Below, in pieces: positions 17,662 through 25,750 of a stretch of DNA of 48,964 nt. The notes below the pieces were generated by a model, which saw only the letters and a list, made by a program, of their open reading frames with translations, was not told the origin of the DNA and made no database searches. Every line of letters starts with the position of its first letter. Within the stretch, counting starts at the first letter, position 1. The DNA is from Thermoanaerobacterales bacterium. GTDB taxonomy: Bacteria > Bacillota > Desulfotomaculia > Desulfotomaculales > JASEER01. The position numbers and the translations under genes were made by a program. Where the stretch lies: positions 1 to 48,964 of the forward strand of contig JASEER010000017.1 of NCBI GenBank assembly GCA_030019475.1. The letters are read 5' to 3'.

Positions 17662-18563
17662 AACTGGGGGAGCTGAACACGGAGGGCGGCAGCCGGCGGC
17701 TGTCGATCGGCGGAGCGGGGGCCCTGCCCTTCCTCACCTATGACGGACCGCTCGCCCATCTCCCCGCGGTGGGGGCGGAGGTATGGGACGTGGTGCCGGA
17801 GTCGTGGCCCGCCCCCCTGGAGGAGGTCCTGGGCCCCGTGGCGGGCGACCCGCTGACCTGGGCCCGATGCGCCGTCCGGGACTGGGGAGCGGAGTTCATC
17901 TGCCTGCGGCTCCGCGGCGCCGATCCCGAGCACGGCGACGCCTCGCCGGAGGCGTGCGCCGGTCTGGCCCGGGAGGTGCTGGCGGCCGCAGAGGTACCGT
18001 TGGTCATACTGGGGTGCGGCAATGCCGCCAAGGACAACGCCGTGTTGCAGAGCGTCTGCGAGGCCTGTGCCGGCACGCGCTGCCTGGTGGGGCCGGTGAC
18101 CGGCGACAACTACCGCACCATCGCCGCCGCGGCCATGGTCAACGGGCATGCCGTGATCGCCCAGAGTCCGGTCGATGTCAACATGCAGAAACAGGTCTGC
18201 GTCCTGCTCAACGACCTGGGCATGCCGCAGGAACAGATCGTGATGGACCCCACCACCGGCGGGTTGGGGTACGGTCTCGAATACACTTACTCCGTTATGG
18301 AGCGCATCCGCCTGGCCGCCTTGCAGGGCGAGGCGAGCCTGGCCTCCCCGATGATCGTGTTTTGCGGCTGTGAGGCATGGCGGGCCAAAGAGGCGAAGAA
18401 CGGCCCCGCCGACGGGATCGTCCAGGGCGTCGTCTGGGAGGCCCTCACCGCGGCCGCCCTGGTCCTCTCCGGGGCCGATATGCTGGTGATGCTTCATCCC
18501 GGGGCGCTGCGCGCGGTGCGACAACACGTCGGATCTCTGGCTGAGGGAGAGATGCCGCTATGA
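17610..18563 (+). CDS. acsD: Corrinoid iron-sulfur protein small subunit (delta)
   Basis: AcsD is the TIM-barrel partner of AcsC; together they hold the corrinoid for methyl transfer. The 317-aa protein shows the family segments LPFLTYDG, VGPVTGDNYRTIAAAAM, SPVDVNMQKQ, IVMDPTTGGLGYGLEYTYS, and a C-terminal GADMLVMLHPGALRAV. Length matches the Moorella protein. ATG 17610 is preceded by GAAGGTG; this strong site lies inside the 3' end of cooC, supporting real coding overlap. The stop overlaps the acsE start. Confidence 0.95.
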   Translation: MPFELYREHPPFRINEVELGELNTEGGSRRLSIGGAGALPFLTYDGPLAHLPAVGAEVWDVVPESWPAPLEEVLGPVAGDPLTWARCAVRDWGAEFICLRLRGADPEHGDASPEACAGLAREVLAAAEVPLVILGCGNAAKDNAVLQSVCEACAGTRCLVGPVTGDNYRTIAAAAMVNGHAVIAQSPVDVNMQKQVCVLLNDLGMPQEQIVMDPTTGGLGYGLEYTYSVMERIRLAALQGEASLASPMIVFCGCEAWRAKEAKNGPADGIVQGVVWEALTAAALVLSGADMLVMLHPGALRAVRQHVGSLAEGEMPL

Positions 18564-19357
18564 TGCTGATCGGTGAGCGTATCAACGGGCTGTTCCGGGA
18601 TGTGGCGACGGCCATCCAGACGCGGAATCCCGAACCGATCCAGCGGCTGGCGATAGCCCAGCGTGGGCAGGGAGCCGCCTACCTGGACCTGAACACCGGG
18701 CCGGCCGTGGATGACCCGGCGGCGGTAATGCCCTGGCTGGTGAAAACGGTGGAAGAAGTCGTCGATACCCCGCTCTGCATCGACGCCGCCAAACTCCCGG
18801 TGATCGAAGCCGGCCTGAAGGCCGTCACCAAGGGGAGACCGGTCATCAATTCGACCACGGCCGAGCGCGACCAGTTGGAGAGGTATCTGGCGATGGCCAA
18901 GGAGTACGGCGCCTATCTGATCGCGTTGACCATGAACCGGCAGGGCGTTTCGAGGGACGCCGCCGACCGCCTGGCCATGGCGATGGAGATCGTGGTCGCC
19001 GCCGATGAACTCGGCTATCCCGTGGCGGATCTCTTTATCGACCCGCTGGTATTGCCCGTCAATGTGGGGCAGGAGCATGCCGTGCAGGTGCTGGAGACGA
19101 TACGCCAGGTCAAGTCGCTGTCCGATCCCCCGCCACGGACGGTGATCGGCCTCAGCAACGTCTCGCAGGGTTGTCCGCACCGGCCCCTCCTCAACCGCAC
19201 CTTTGCAGCCATGGCTATGGCCGCCGGATTGGACGCCGCCATCGCCGACGTCGGCGACGGACAGCTCAGGGAAACCATCGCCGCGGGGCGCGTGTTGCTG
19301 GGCAAGGAGATTTACAGCGACGCGTTTCTCGGAAGCGCGGGGCGGCGGCACTCCTAG
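18560..19357 (+). CDS. acsE: Methyl-THF:corrinoid iron-sulfur protein methyltransferase
   Basis: AcsE (MeTr) moves the methyl group of 5-methyl-THF to the Co(I) corrinoid of AcsCD. The 265-aa pterin-binding TIM barrel has IGERINGLFRD at the start, the pterin-binding segment YLDLNTGPAVDDP, INSTTAER, DLFIDPLVLPVNVG, and GLSNVSQGCPHRPLLNRTF. Length is typical (about 262 aa). ATG 18560 overlaps the acsD stop (ATGATG), so the genes are translationally coupled. MetH-type pterin domains are related, but lone-domain size and context make MeTr clear. Confidence 0.95.
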   Translation: MMLIGERINGLFRDVATAIQTRNPEPIQRLAIAQRGQGAAYLDLNTGPAVDDPAAVMPWLVKTVEEVVDTPLCIDAAKLPVIEAGLKAVTKGRPVINSTTAERDQLERYLAMAKEYGAYLIALTMNRQGVSRDAADRLAMAMEIVVAADELGYPVADLFIDPLVLPVNVGQEHAVQVLETIRQVKSLSDPPPRTVIGLSNVSQGCPHRPLLNRTFAAMAMAAGLDAAIADVGDGQLRETIAAGRVLLGKEIYSDAFLGSAGRRHS

Positions 19358-19386
19358 CGAACACACGTTACACGGAGGCGGAAGGA

Positions 19387-19803
19387 ATGAGTTTTGAGCC
19401 GAGGATCATCGCTTTCTGCTGCCACCACTGCGCCTACGGGGCGGCGGACCTGGCCGGCGTGCTCCGCCTTCAGTATCCGGCGAACATCCGGATTATCAGG
19501 GTGCCCTGCTCGGGCCGGGTGAGCGAAGAGCATATCCTGTGGGCTTTCGCCAACGGCGCCGACGGAGTGTGCGTATCAGGCTGCCTCGAAGGCGACTGCC
19601 ATTACCAAAGCGGTAATCTCCGGGCCGGTAAAAGGGTGCGGATCTTGAGGAACCGCCTGTGGGACATCGGCCTGGAACCGGAACGCCTGCGGATGTTCAA
19701 CATCTCCGCCGCCATGGGGAGCGCCTTCATCGGCCTGATGCAGGAAATGACGGACGTCATCCGCGCCCTGGGCCCGGTGGCGGGGAGCGGCGGCGCTCGA
19801 TAG
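19387..19803 (+). CDS. mvhD: MvhD-family hydrogenase/heterodisulfide reductase iron-sulfur subunit
   Basis: MvhD proteins bind a [2Fe-2S] cluster and bring electrons to HdrA-type flavoproteins. The 138-aa product has IIAFCCHHCAYGAADLAG, a central VPCSGRV and GCLEGDCHYQSGN, giving the conserved cysteines. ATG 19387 follows CGGAGGCGGAAGG. In Moorella, mvhD lies with metF, metV and hdrABC in a methylene-THF reductase complex. Here it is followed by metV and metF but no hdrABC is seen, so the electron donor to MetF is unclear. Confidence 0.92.
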   Translation: MSFEPRIIAFCCHHCAYGAADLAGVLRLQYPANIRIIRVPCSGRVSEEHILWAFANGADGVCVSGCLEGDCHYQSGNLRAGKRVRILRNRLWDIGLEPERLRMFNISAAMGSAFIGLMQEMTDVIRALGPVAGSGGAR

Positions 19804-19815
19804 GGGGGGAAGAGC

Positions 19816-20484
19816 ATGATTCTTGCCCGGCCGAGGCAGGTTTCATCTATCCTGGCGGGTTTGGGCGGCGCCAGGCGCCTGGCGGTGATCGGCTGCCAGG
19901 AATGTGTAACGGTGTGTCAGGCGGGCGGCAGGAAGGAGGTCTCCTGCCTTGCTCACCTGCTCCGCATCGCCGGCCTCAAAGAGGGCTTGCCTTTGATGGT
20001 CACGGAGGCGACCGTAGCGCGCCAGTGCGATACCGCCTACCTTGCGCCGCTCGACCCTCTTGTGGAACAGGTAGAGGCGTGTATCTCGCTGGGTTGCGGG
20101 GTCGGCGTGCAGTTCATCGCCGAGAGATACCCCGGCGTGCCGGTGATCCCCGGGGTGGATACCGTCGGCGGCGGGGGTACGACAGCCCCCGGGGTGTGGG
20201 AGGAGCGCTGCGCAATGTGCGGGGAGTGTGTGCTCGATCAGACCGCGGGGATCTGCCCGGTTACGCGCTGCGCCAAGAGCCTGTTGAACGGTCCGTGCGG
20301 CGGTTCGAGCGGCGGGATGTGCGAGGTCGACCCCGACCTTCCCTGCGCCTGGGAAATGATCTACCGTCGGATGAAGGAGCGGAAGAGCCTTGACGACCTG
20401 CGGTCGATCAGACCACCCAAGAACTGGGTTAGTTCGCGTTCAGGGGGACTGCGCAGGGTGATACGGGAGGATGCAATGCGATGA
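19816..20484 (+). CDS. metV: MetV, zinc/iron-sulfur partner of methylene-THF reductase
   Basis: The 222-aa protein matches the methylene-THF reductase C-terminal domain family (MetV), which partners a FAD-containing MetF in acetogens. It has a flavodoxin-like first half (LAVIGCQECVTVCQAGG) and a cysteine-rich second half, CAMCGECVLDQTAGICPVTRC followed by NGPCGG and CAWEMIYRRM. ATG 19816 follows GGGGGGAAGAG. The stop overlaps the metF start by 4 bases (ATGA), in line with a MetFV complex of fixed ratio. Confidence 0.9.
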   Translation: MILARPRQVSSILAGLGGARRLAVIGCQECVTVCQAGGRKEVSCLAHLLRIAGLKEGLPLMVTEATVARQCDTAYLAPLDPLVEQVEACISLGCGVGVQFIAERYPGVPVIPGVDTVGGGGTTAPGVWEERCAMCGECVLDQTAGICPVTRCAKSLLNGPCGGSSGGMCEVDPDLPCAWEMIYRRMKERKSLDDLRSIRPPKNWVSSRSGGLRRVIREDAMR

Positions 20485-21470
20485 GCACCGGCCCTCAAAC
20501 GGACAAAAAAAAGAATGCGGCCGCAAGCCGTCTGGAGGCCGTCCTGCGGGCCGGCATCTTCGCCGTTACCGCCGAGATCGGCCCGCCGAAACATGCCGAC
20601 GGCACCAGGATCCGGCGGCTTGCCGCCGAGCTGAAGGAATACTCCGACGCGCAGAATCTGACCGACAACCAGACGGCGGTGGTGCGGCTCTGCAGCCTGG
20701 CGGCCGCCGTACACGTGTTGCAGGCCGGCGGCGACCCGGTGCTCCAGATGACGACGCGCGACCGCAACCGCATCGCTCTGCAGTCGGACCTGCTCGGGGC
20801 GGCCAGCCTGGGGATCAGAAACGTCCTCTGCCTGAGCGGCGATCACCAGCGGTTCGGCAACCATCCGGAGGCCAAAGGGGTCTTTGACCTGGACTCCGTC
20901 CAACTGACGGCCGCGGTACGGCGAATGCGCGACGAGGGGCTCTTTCTGTGCGGCGAGGAAATCAAGGCTCCCCCGCGCGTCTTCATCGGCGCGGTGGAGA
21001 ACCCCTTCGCCGGCCCCGTCGAACTCCGTGTCCTCCGCCTGGGCAAGAAGATAGCGGCCGGTGCGGAGTTCATTCAGACCCAGGTGGTCTACGATGTTCC
21101 GGCCTTCAGCGAGTGGATGGCCGCCGTACGGGCGGCCGGCTGGCATAAACGGGCCTTCATCCTGGCCGGGGTCATACCGCCGAAGTCGGACCGCGCCATC
21201 CGCTATATGAGCCGCGTGCCCGGGATCACGGTACCCGATGAGTTGATCAGGCGCATGGAACGGGCCGCCGACCCGTTGGGCGAGGGCCGGCGCATCGCCC
21301 TGGAGATTATACGGCAGTTGCGCGATATCGAGGGTGTCAGCGGAGTGCACATTATGGCCGTCAACTGGGAGGACGTGGTGCCCGAACTTGTGGCCGAAGC
21401 AGGGCTTTACCCGCGGCCACGAATCAGTACAACTCAAGGAGGGGGCGACAGTGATGCTGCCGGACATTGA
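20481..21470 (+). CDS. metF: Methylenetetrahydrofolate reductase
   Basis: MetF reduces 5,10-methylene-THF to 5-methyl-THF, the last folate step before AcsE. The 329-aa TIM barrel shows FAVTAEIGPPK near the N-terminus, a region LTDNQTAVVRLCSLAAA, LCLSGDHQRFG for FAD, and FIQTQVVYD. It is longer than the E. coli enzyme by about 30 residues, with a lysine-rich leader (TDKKKNAAASR). The ATGA start overlaps metV. The last 17 bases overlap fhs. With MetV and MvhD adjacent it probably forms a multi-subunit reductase. Confidence 0.93.
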   Translation: MSTGPQTDKKKNAAASRLEAVLRAGIFAVTAEIGPPKHADGTRIRRLAAELKEYSDAQNLTDNQTAVVRLCSLAAAVHVLQAGGDPVLQMTTRDRNRIALQSDLLGAASLGIRNVLCLSGDHQRFGNHPEAKGVFDLDSVQLTAAVRRMRDEGLFLCGEEIKAPPRVFIGAVENPFAGPVELRVLRLGKKIAAGAEFIQTQVVYDVPAFSEWMAAVRAAGWHKRAFILAGVIPPKSDRAIRYMSRVPGITVPDELIRRMERAADPLGEGRRIALEIIRQLRDIEGVSGVHIMAVNWEDVVPELVAEAGLYPRPRISTTQGGGDSDAAGH

Positions 21471-23133
21471 AATAGCCCGCCGGGCCAGGTTGAGGCCGAT
21501 TGAGGAGGTGGCCTCCGATCTGGGTTTGACGCCCGATGAAATTGAGCCATACGGCAGGTACAAGGCCAAGGTCAGCCTCGATGTTTACCGGCGGGCGAAG
21601 GAGCATCCCCGCGCCAGACTGATCTTCACCACGGCCATCACCCCGACGCCCGCCGGCGAGGGGAAGACCTGCACCGCGATCGGCCTGACCCAGGCGCTCG
21701 GGCGTCTGGGCAAGAGGGTGATGGTTTGTCTGCGCGAGCCGTCGCTGGGGCCGACTTTCGGCATCAAGGGGGGCGCGGCCGGCGGAGGGTACTCCCAGGT
21801 GGTGCCGATGGAGGATATCAACCTTCACTTCACGGGAGACCTGCACGCCATCTCGGCCGCGCACAATCTCCTGGCGGCGGTGCTTGACAACCACCTGTAC
21901 AACGGGAATGAACTGCAGATCGATGCCAAGCGAGTCATCTGGCCACGGGTGGTGGACATGAATGACCGTGCCCTGCGCAATATCGTGTGCGGCCTGGGCG
22001 GGCCGGCCGACGGCGTGCCGCGCGAGGCCCGCTTCGACATTACGGTGGCTTCGGAGATAATGGCACTGATGTGCCTGGCCGAGGGGCCGCAGGACTTCAA
22101 GGAGCGCGTGGGGAGGATTCTGGTCGCCTACACCCGGAACGGAAAACCGGTCTTCGCCCGTGACCTGAAAGTGGCCGGGGCGTTGACGGCCCTGATGAAG
22201 GACGCCCTCAAACCCAACCTGGTGCAGACGATCGAGGGTCAACCGGCCTTCATTCACGGAGGGCCGTTCGCCAATATCGCCCACGGGAACAACTCCATCA
22301 TCGCGACGAGGACGGCGCTTGGGTTGGCGGACTTCGTGGTCACCGAGGGCGGTTTCGGGTCCGACCTCGGGGCGGAGAAGTTCTTTGACATCGTATGCCC
22401 TTACGCCGGATTCAAACCCGATGCGGTGGTGCTGGTGGCCACGGTACGTGCCCTGAACCTGCACGGCGGGGTGCCGCTGGCCGAGGTCGGCCGAACCGAC
22501 CTGGAAGCCCTGCGCCGCGGTCTGGCCAACCTCGACTGGCACGTGCACAACATCAGGAATAATTTCGGGCTCCCGGTCGTGGTCGCGGTCAACCGGTTCC
22601 CGACCGACGATCAGGCGGAACTGGATCTGATCCAGCGCCATTGCGCGGAGCAGGACGTACCCGTGGCGATTTCGGAAGTGGTTGCGGCCGGCGGCGCCGG
22701 GGGAGAGGAGTTGGCGGTTAAAGTGCTCGATGTCCTGGAAAACTCCGGTGAAGCGTTCGCCTTCCGAGCGCTTTACGACTGGAACCTGCCGGTAAAGGCG
22801 AAAATCGAGACCGTCGCCCGCAAGGTGTACGGCGCCGACGGTGTTGTCTACACCGATCAGGCCGCTCAGCAGATCGCCGACCTGGACGGCCTCGGCTTAA
22901 GCCGCCTTCCGATTTGCGTAGCGAAGACACAGAGTTCGCTTTCCGATAACCCAAAGCTGCTCGGCCGTCCTACAGGTTGGAAGCTCACGGTGCGGGAAAT
23001 TCGGCCCGCGGCGGGGGCCGGGTTCCTGGTGGTGTTGACCGGGAAAACAATGACGATGCCCGGTCTTCCGCGGGTTCCGGCGGCGGAAAGAGTTGATCTC
23101 GATGCGGACGGCAACGTATTAGGGCTTTTCTAA
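21454..23133 (+). CDS. fhs: Formate-tetrahydrofolate ligase
   Basis: Fhs makes 10-formyl-THF from formate, THF and ATP, the entry of formate into the methyl branch; it can run backwards to make ATP. The 559-aa protein has the N-terminal IEPYGRYKAK, P-loop TPTPAGEGKTCTAIGL, LREPSLGPTFGIKGGAAGGGYSQ split by the substrate loop, GPFANIAHGNNS, TEGGFGSDLGAEKF, and a C-terminal LTGKTMTMPGLP. Length is typical. AAGGAGGGGG lies upstream; ATG 21454 or the adjoining GTG 21451 could start it. It is the last clear WL gene of the long operon. No terminator is obvious before the LytTR gene 76 bases on. Confidence 0.96.
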   Translation: MLPDIEIARRARLRPIEEVASDLGLTPDEIEPYGRYKAKVSLDVYRRAKEHPRARLIFTTAITPTPAGEGKTCTAIGLTQALGRLGKRVMVCLREPSLGPTFGIKGGAAGGGYSQVVPMEDINLHFTGDLHAISAAHNLLAAVLDNHLYNGNELQIDAKRVIWPRVVDMNDRALRNIVCGLGGPADGVPREARFDITVASEIMALMCLAEGPQDFKERVGRILVAYTRNGKPVFARDLKVAGALTALMKDALKPNLVQTIEGQPAFIHGGPFANIAHGNNSIIATRTALGLADFVVTEGGFGSDLGAEKFFDIVCPYAGFKPDAVVLVATVRALNLHGGVPLAEVGRTDLEALRRGLANLDWHVHNIRNNFGLPVVVAVNRFPTDDQAELDLIQRHCAEQDVPVAISEVVAAGGAGGEELAVKVLDVLENSGEAFAFRALYDWNLPVKAKIETVARKVYGADGVVYTDQAAQQIADLDGLGLSRLPICVAKTQSSLSDNPKLLGRPTGWKLTVREIRPAAGAGFLVVLTGKTMTMPGLPRVPAAERVDLDADGNVLGLF

Positions 23134-23209
23134 GAAAACCTCACGCCCGGAACACCGCTTTTGAATCACGACAACAAGACTATGGCTGAACGGGGTGGGG
23201 CCGGTGATA

Positions 23210-23980
23210 ATGAAGGCGTTGATTGTGGATGACGAATACCCGGCGCGTACGGAATTGCGCCACCTGTTGTCACAATGCGACTGCATGAAAGTGATCGGCG
23301 AAGCCACGAACACCGATGATGCCTGGCAATTGATCAACGCCGTCGACTACGATGTCATTTTTCTTGATATCAAGCTGCCGGGCACCAGCGGTATAGAGTT
23401 GGCGTCCAGATTGAAGTCGATGACCAAGGCCCCGCGACTGGTCTTCGTCACGGCTTTCGAGGACCACGCCGTCAAGGCGTTCGCTCTGGGAGCTTTCGAC
23501 TATCTTCTGAAACCGGTGAGCGATGAACGGCTGCGTGAGACCATCGCCCGGTTGCGCAAGACACTGTGCGAGGAAGCACCCCCACCGAAATGGCTGACGG
23601 GTGAGAGGAACGGCATCGCCGTACCGGTGGCGGTGAAGGATATTGTCTATGCCTTCGCCGCCAACAATTCCACTTTTGTGCGCACGTATGCCGATCAGGT
23701 GCGGATCAGATGCACCATGGAACAGCTCTGTGAACGCCTGCCGAACGATGTTTTCTTCCGTTCCCATCGCGCGTACCTGGTCAACGTTAACAAGATCAAA
23801 GAGATCTGGCCCGACGTTAACGGTGCCTACACCCTGGTCATGAATGACGCGGATCACAGTACGGTTACGGTGAGCCGGGGACGCGTGGAGGACCTCAAAA
23901 GGCGCTTGGGATTGCAGGGGCGCCTTCGTCTGAGAGGTGGCGCCTGTGCCCGTAAAAAACGGCCGAGGGAGGGGGTGTAG
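23210..23980 (+). CDS. LytTR-family response regulator
   Basis: The 256-aa protein has a receiver domain (VDDEYPAR with acidic pocket, FLDIKLPG with the likely phospho-Asp, and YLLKPV with the conserved Lys). A LytTR DNA-binding domain follows (AVKDIVYAFAANNSTFV...FFRSHRAYLVNVNKI). It ends in a basic tail. LytTR regulators bind pairs of short direct repeats upstream of target promoters. No histidine kinase lies nearby. The gene follows fhs by 76 bases and precedes iron-sulfur and CooC genes, so it may control CODH or electron-transfer genes; RcoM, a CO sensor, also uses a LytTR domain but with a PAS domain, which is absent here. ATG 23210 has GGGG 9 bases upstream; GTG 23195 or 23204 are alternatives. 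Confidence 0.88.
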   Translation: MKALIVDDEYPARTELRHLLSQCDCMKVIGEATNTDDAWQLINAVDYDVIFLDIKLPGTSGIELASRLKSMTKAPRLVFVTAFEDHAVKAFALGAFDYLLKPVSDERLRETIARLRKTLCEEAPPPKWLTGERNGIAVPVAVKDIVYAFAANNSTFVRTYADQVRIRCTMEQLCERLPNDVFFRSHRAYLVNVNKIKEIWPDVNGAYTLVMNDADHSTVTVSRGRVEDLKRRLGLQGRLRLRGGACARKKRPREGV

Positions 23981-23984
23981 CACG

Positions 23985-24560
23985 ATGGATACCGTCTGCC
24001 GGGTGACGGAGAGCGAAGAGCGGTTGCTGGCGTTCGCCTCGGGCCGAACGTGTGGTTCCGGTAAGCATGTGCGGTCCTGGTGCATCCCCTGCACCGTCGC
24101 CTTGAAGCAGGCTGCGGCCGCCATCGGCCGTATCCGCAGCGGGCATGCCGGAGCATCCGACGAGGTGTGCCTCCGGGAGTGCTGCCGGCGGTTGCCGTCC
24201 GTCATTCGCTGCAAGTTCGGCCGGACGGCCTGGACGGAGTTGGGGAGATTGCTTGAAGGTCACGGGGATCCCCTGGAGGAGCATGTAACGAAAAAGCAGT
24301 GTGCCGCCGGTGTCTGTCCCGGTCTGGTTTCCCACCGGATAGATCCGGAAAGGTGCGTAATGTGTGATCAATGCCGGGAAGCCTGTCCGGAAAAGGCGAT
24401 CGTGGGACGACGTTACGTGGCGTACCGGACTGATAACCAGCCTTACAGAATCGTCACCCATCGTTGCACCAACTGCGAACAATGCATCCCGGCGTGCCCG
24501 GAAAACGCGATCGTGACCGTTTCAGGAGAACATGGCGGGGAGGTGCCGGTATGGTCCTGA
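23985..24560 (+). CDS. Stand-alone NuoF-like iron-sulfur module fused to a 2[4Fe-4S] ferredoxin
   Basis: The 191-aa product resembles only the C-terminal third of a NuoF/HydB subunit. Its N-terminal part (CGSGKHVRSWCIPCTVAL, then LRECCRRL and CAAGVC) parallels the N3-cluster helical domain and linker of NuoF. Two ferredoxin motifs follow (CVMCDQCREACPEKAI and CTNCEQCIPACPENAI). The flavin- and NADH-binding parts are missing. ATG 23985 lies 4 bases after the LytTR stop, behind GGGAGGGGG, and the 3' end overlaps the YbjQ-like gene. It may be an electron carrier or adaptor for a flavoprotein complex, or for CooC-dependent maturation. Function is not known to me. Confidence 0.7.
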   Translation: MDTVCRVTESEERLLAFASGRTCGSGKHVRSWCIPCTVALKQAAAAIGRIRSGHAGASDEVCLRECCRRLPSVIRCKFGRTAWTELGRLLEGHGDPLEEHVTKKQCAAGVCPGLVSHRIDPERCVMCDQCREACPEKAIVGRRYVAYRTDNQPYRIVTHRCTNCEQCIPACPENAIVTVSGEHGGEVPVWS

Positions 24561-24835
24561 CAACCACGCCCGGTGTTCCGGGAAAAACCCTTGAGATCCT
24601 GGGGATAGTCGGAGCCGAAGCGCGTTGCTGGTTGGACGATGGCTCCGGCGTGCGGTGCCCGGCGATCTTCGAGCAGGGACGGTCCTCCATTCTCGCCAGG
24701 CTGGCGGAAGAGGCCCGCGCCCTGGGGGCGGACGCGACGGTGGGGATCGCCTTTCACGTTTGCCCCATTGGCGGAGGCGAGGTGCTCATCACCGCGTCGG
24801 GAACGGCCGTCAGATTCCTCGGTCCCAGGAGATAG
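24551..24835 (+). CDS. YbjQ/UPF0145 family protein
   Basis: The 94-aa protein fits the YbjQ (DUF74, 'heavy-metal-binding domain') family. It opens with a conserved TTTPGVPGKTLEILGIVGAEA and has the helix ILARLAEEARALGADATVGI and the closing strand ITASGTAVRF. These proteins form pentameric rings and their biochemical role is unsettled. ATG 24551 overlaps the preceding ferredoxin gene by 10 bases. The central part has cysteines (RCPAIFEQGR, FHVCPIGGG) that are not general to the family and might bind metal. Context with an iron-sulfur protein and a CooC ATPase hints at metal handling, which is inference. Confidence 0.75.
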   Translation: MVLTTTPGVPGKTLEILGIVGAEARCWLDDGSGVRCPAIFEQGRSSILARLAEEARALGADATVGIAFHVCPIGGGEVLITASGTAVRFLGPRR

Positions 24836-24919
24836 GCTCCGGCGGGCGGGGATGGCGCGCCACCCGACCACGGGTGTGGCCATGCGCCGCGGTTTTCTTT
24901 TTGCTGAAGAGGTGAAAGT

Positions 24920-25750
24920 ATGAAGATCGCCGTCTGTGGCAAGGGTGGCGTCGGTAAAACAACGTTGACCGCGGCCCTGGTCTGGCTCGTAGCCGGCCGG
25001 GGCACCGTGGTTTACGCCATCGATGCCGATCCGGACGCCAATTTGGGCCTCGCCATCGGTATCCCCGAGGATGATCTGGCGACGATCCGATCTCTGGCCG
25101 ACTTGGAAAAGGTGATCAAATCCTGCACCGGCGCCGGCGGAGGCCTTTTCACCCTCAATCCGAAGGTGGACGACATTCTCGATACCCTGTGCTATCATCT
25201 GGGACGGGTTCGCTTTCTCCGCATGGGTAATGTCAAGCGGGGTGGAACGGGGTGCTACTGTCGCGAGTACGCGTTCTTGAACGCCGTTGTCACGAGTCTG
25301 CTCCTGGACAAGACCGATGCGGTGATCCTCGATATGGCCGCCGGCATCGAGCATTTGACACGCGGGGCCTCCCGCGGGATGGATGCGCTGTTGGTGGTCG
25401 TGGAACCGACACGGGCGGCGGTGGACACGGCGCGCAACCTTGCCGCGCTGGCCGCGGACCTCGCCATCCCCCGCGTCTTCTTTGTGGGCAACAAGAGCAC
25501 CGGGATCGCCGACGACGATTTCCTCCGCCAGACGCTGGATGTGGCCCCTCTGATCGGGAATATCCCGCTTGATCCAGGCGTTTTATACCGGTCGGACACA
25601 GCGGGTGCCCGTAGGGGCAATACCCCGGCGGGAGCGGAAGATGTCCTGCGTGTCCTGCTGGATCATTTGCAGTGGCCGGCCGGGCCGGTGACAGGCGCGT
25701 GCGGGAGTCCCGCCAGGCTTACCAGGTCAAGGGACAAGGCCGCGCGGTGA
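24920..25750 (+). CDS. Second CooC-type ATPase
   Basis: A 276-aa MinD/CooC-like ATPase with Walker A GKGGVGKTTL, switch motif AIDADPDANLGLAIG, GNVKRGGTGCYCREYAFL with the C-x-C metal motif, and VILDMAAGIEHLTRGASRGMD. These are hallmarks of CooC nickel-insertion proteins. It is closer to the classical CooC pattern than the copy at 16.8 kb. No CODH gene sits beside it, so it may serve AcsA or a CODH elsewhere. GAAGAGGTG precedes ATG 24920. Its last 88 bases overlap, tail to tail, the minus-strand ferredoxin gene at 25663-26127. Confidence 0.88.
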   Translation: MKIAVCGKGGVGKTTLTAALVWLVAGRGTVVYAIDADPDANLGLAIGIPEDDLATIRSLADLEKVIKSCTGAGGGLFTLNPKVDDILDTLCYHLGRVRFLRMGNVKRGGTGCYCREYAFLNAVVTSLLLDKTDAVILDMAAGIEHLTRGASRGMDALLVVVEPTRAAVDTARNLAALAADLAIPRVFFVGNKSTGIADDDFLRQTLDVAPLIGNIPLDPGVLYRSDTAGARRGNTPAGAEDVLRVLLDHLQWPAGPVTGACGSPARLTRSRDKAAR

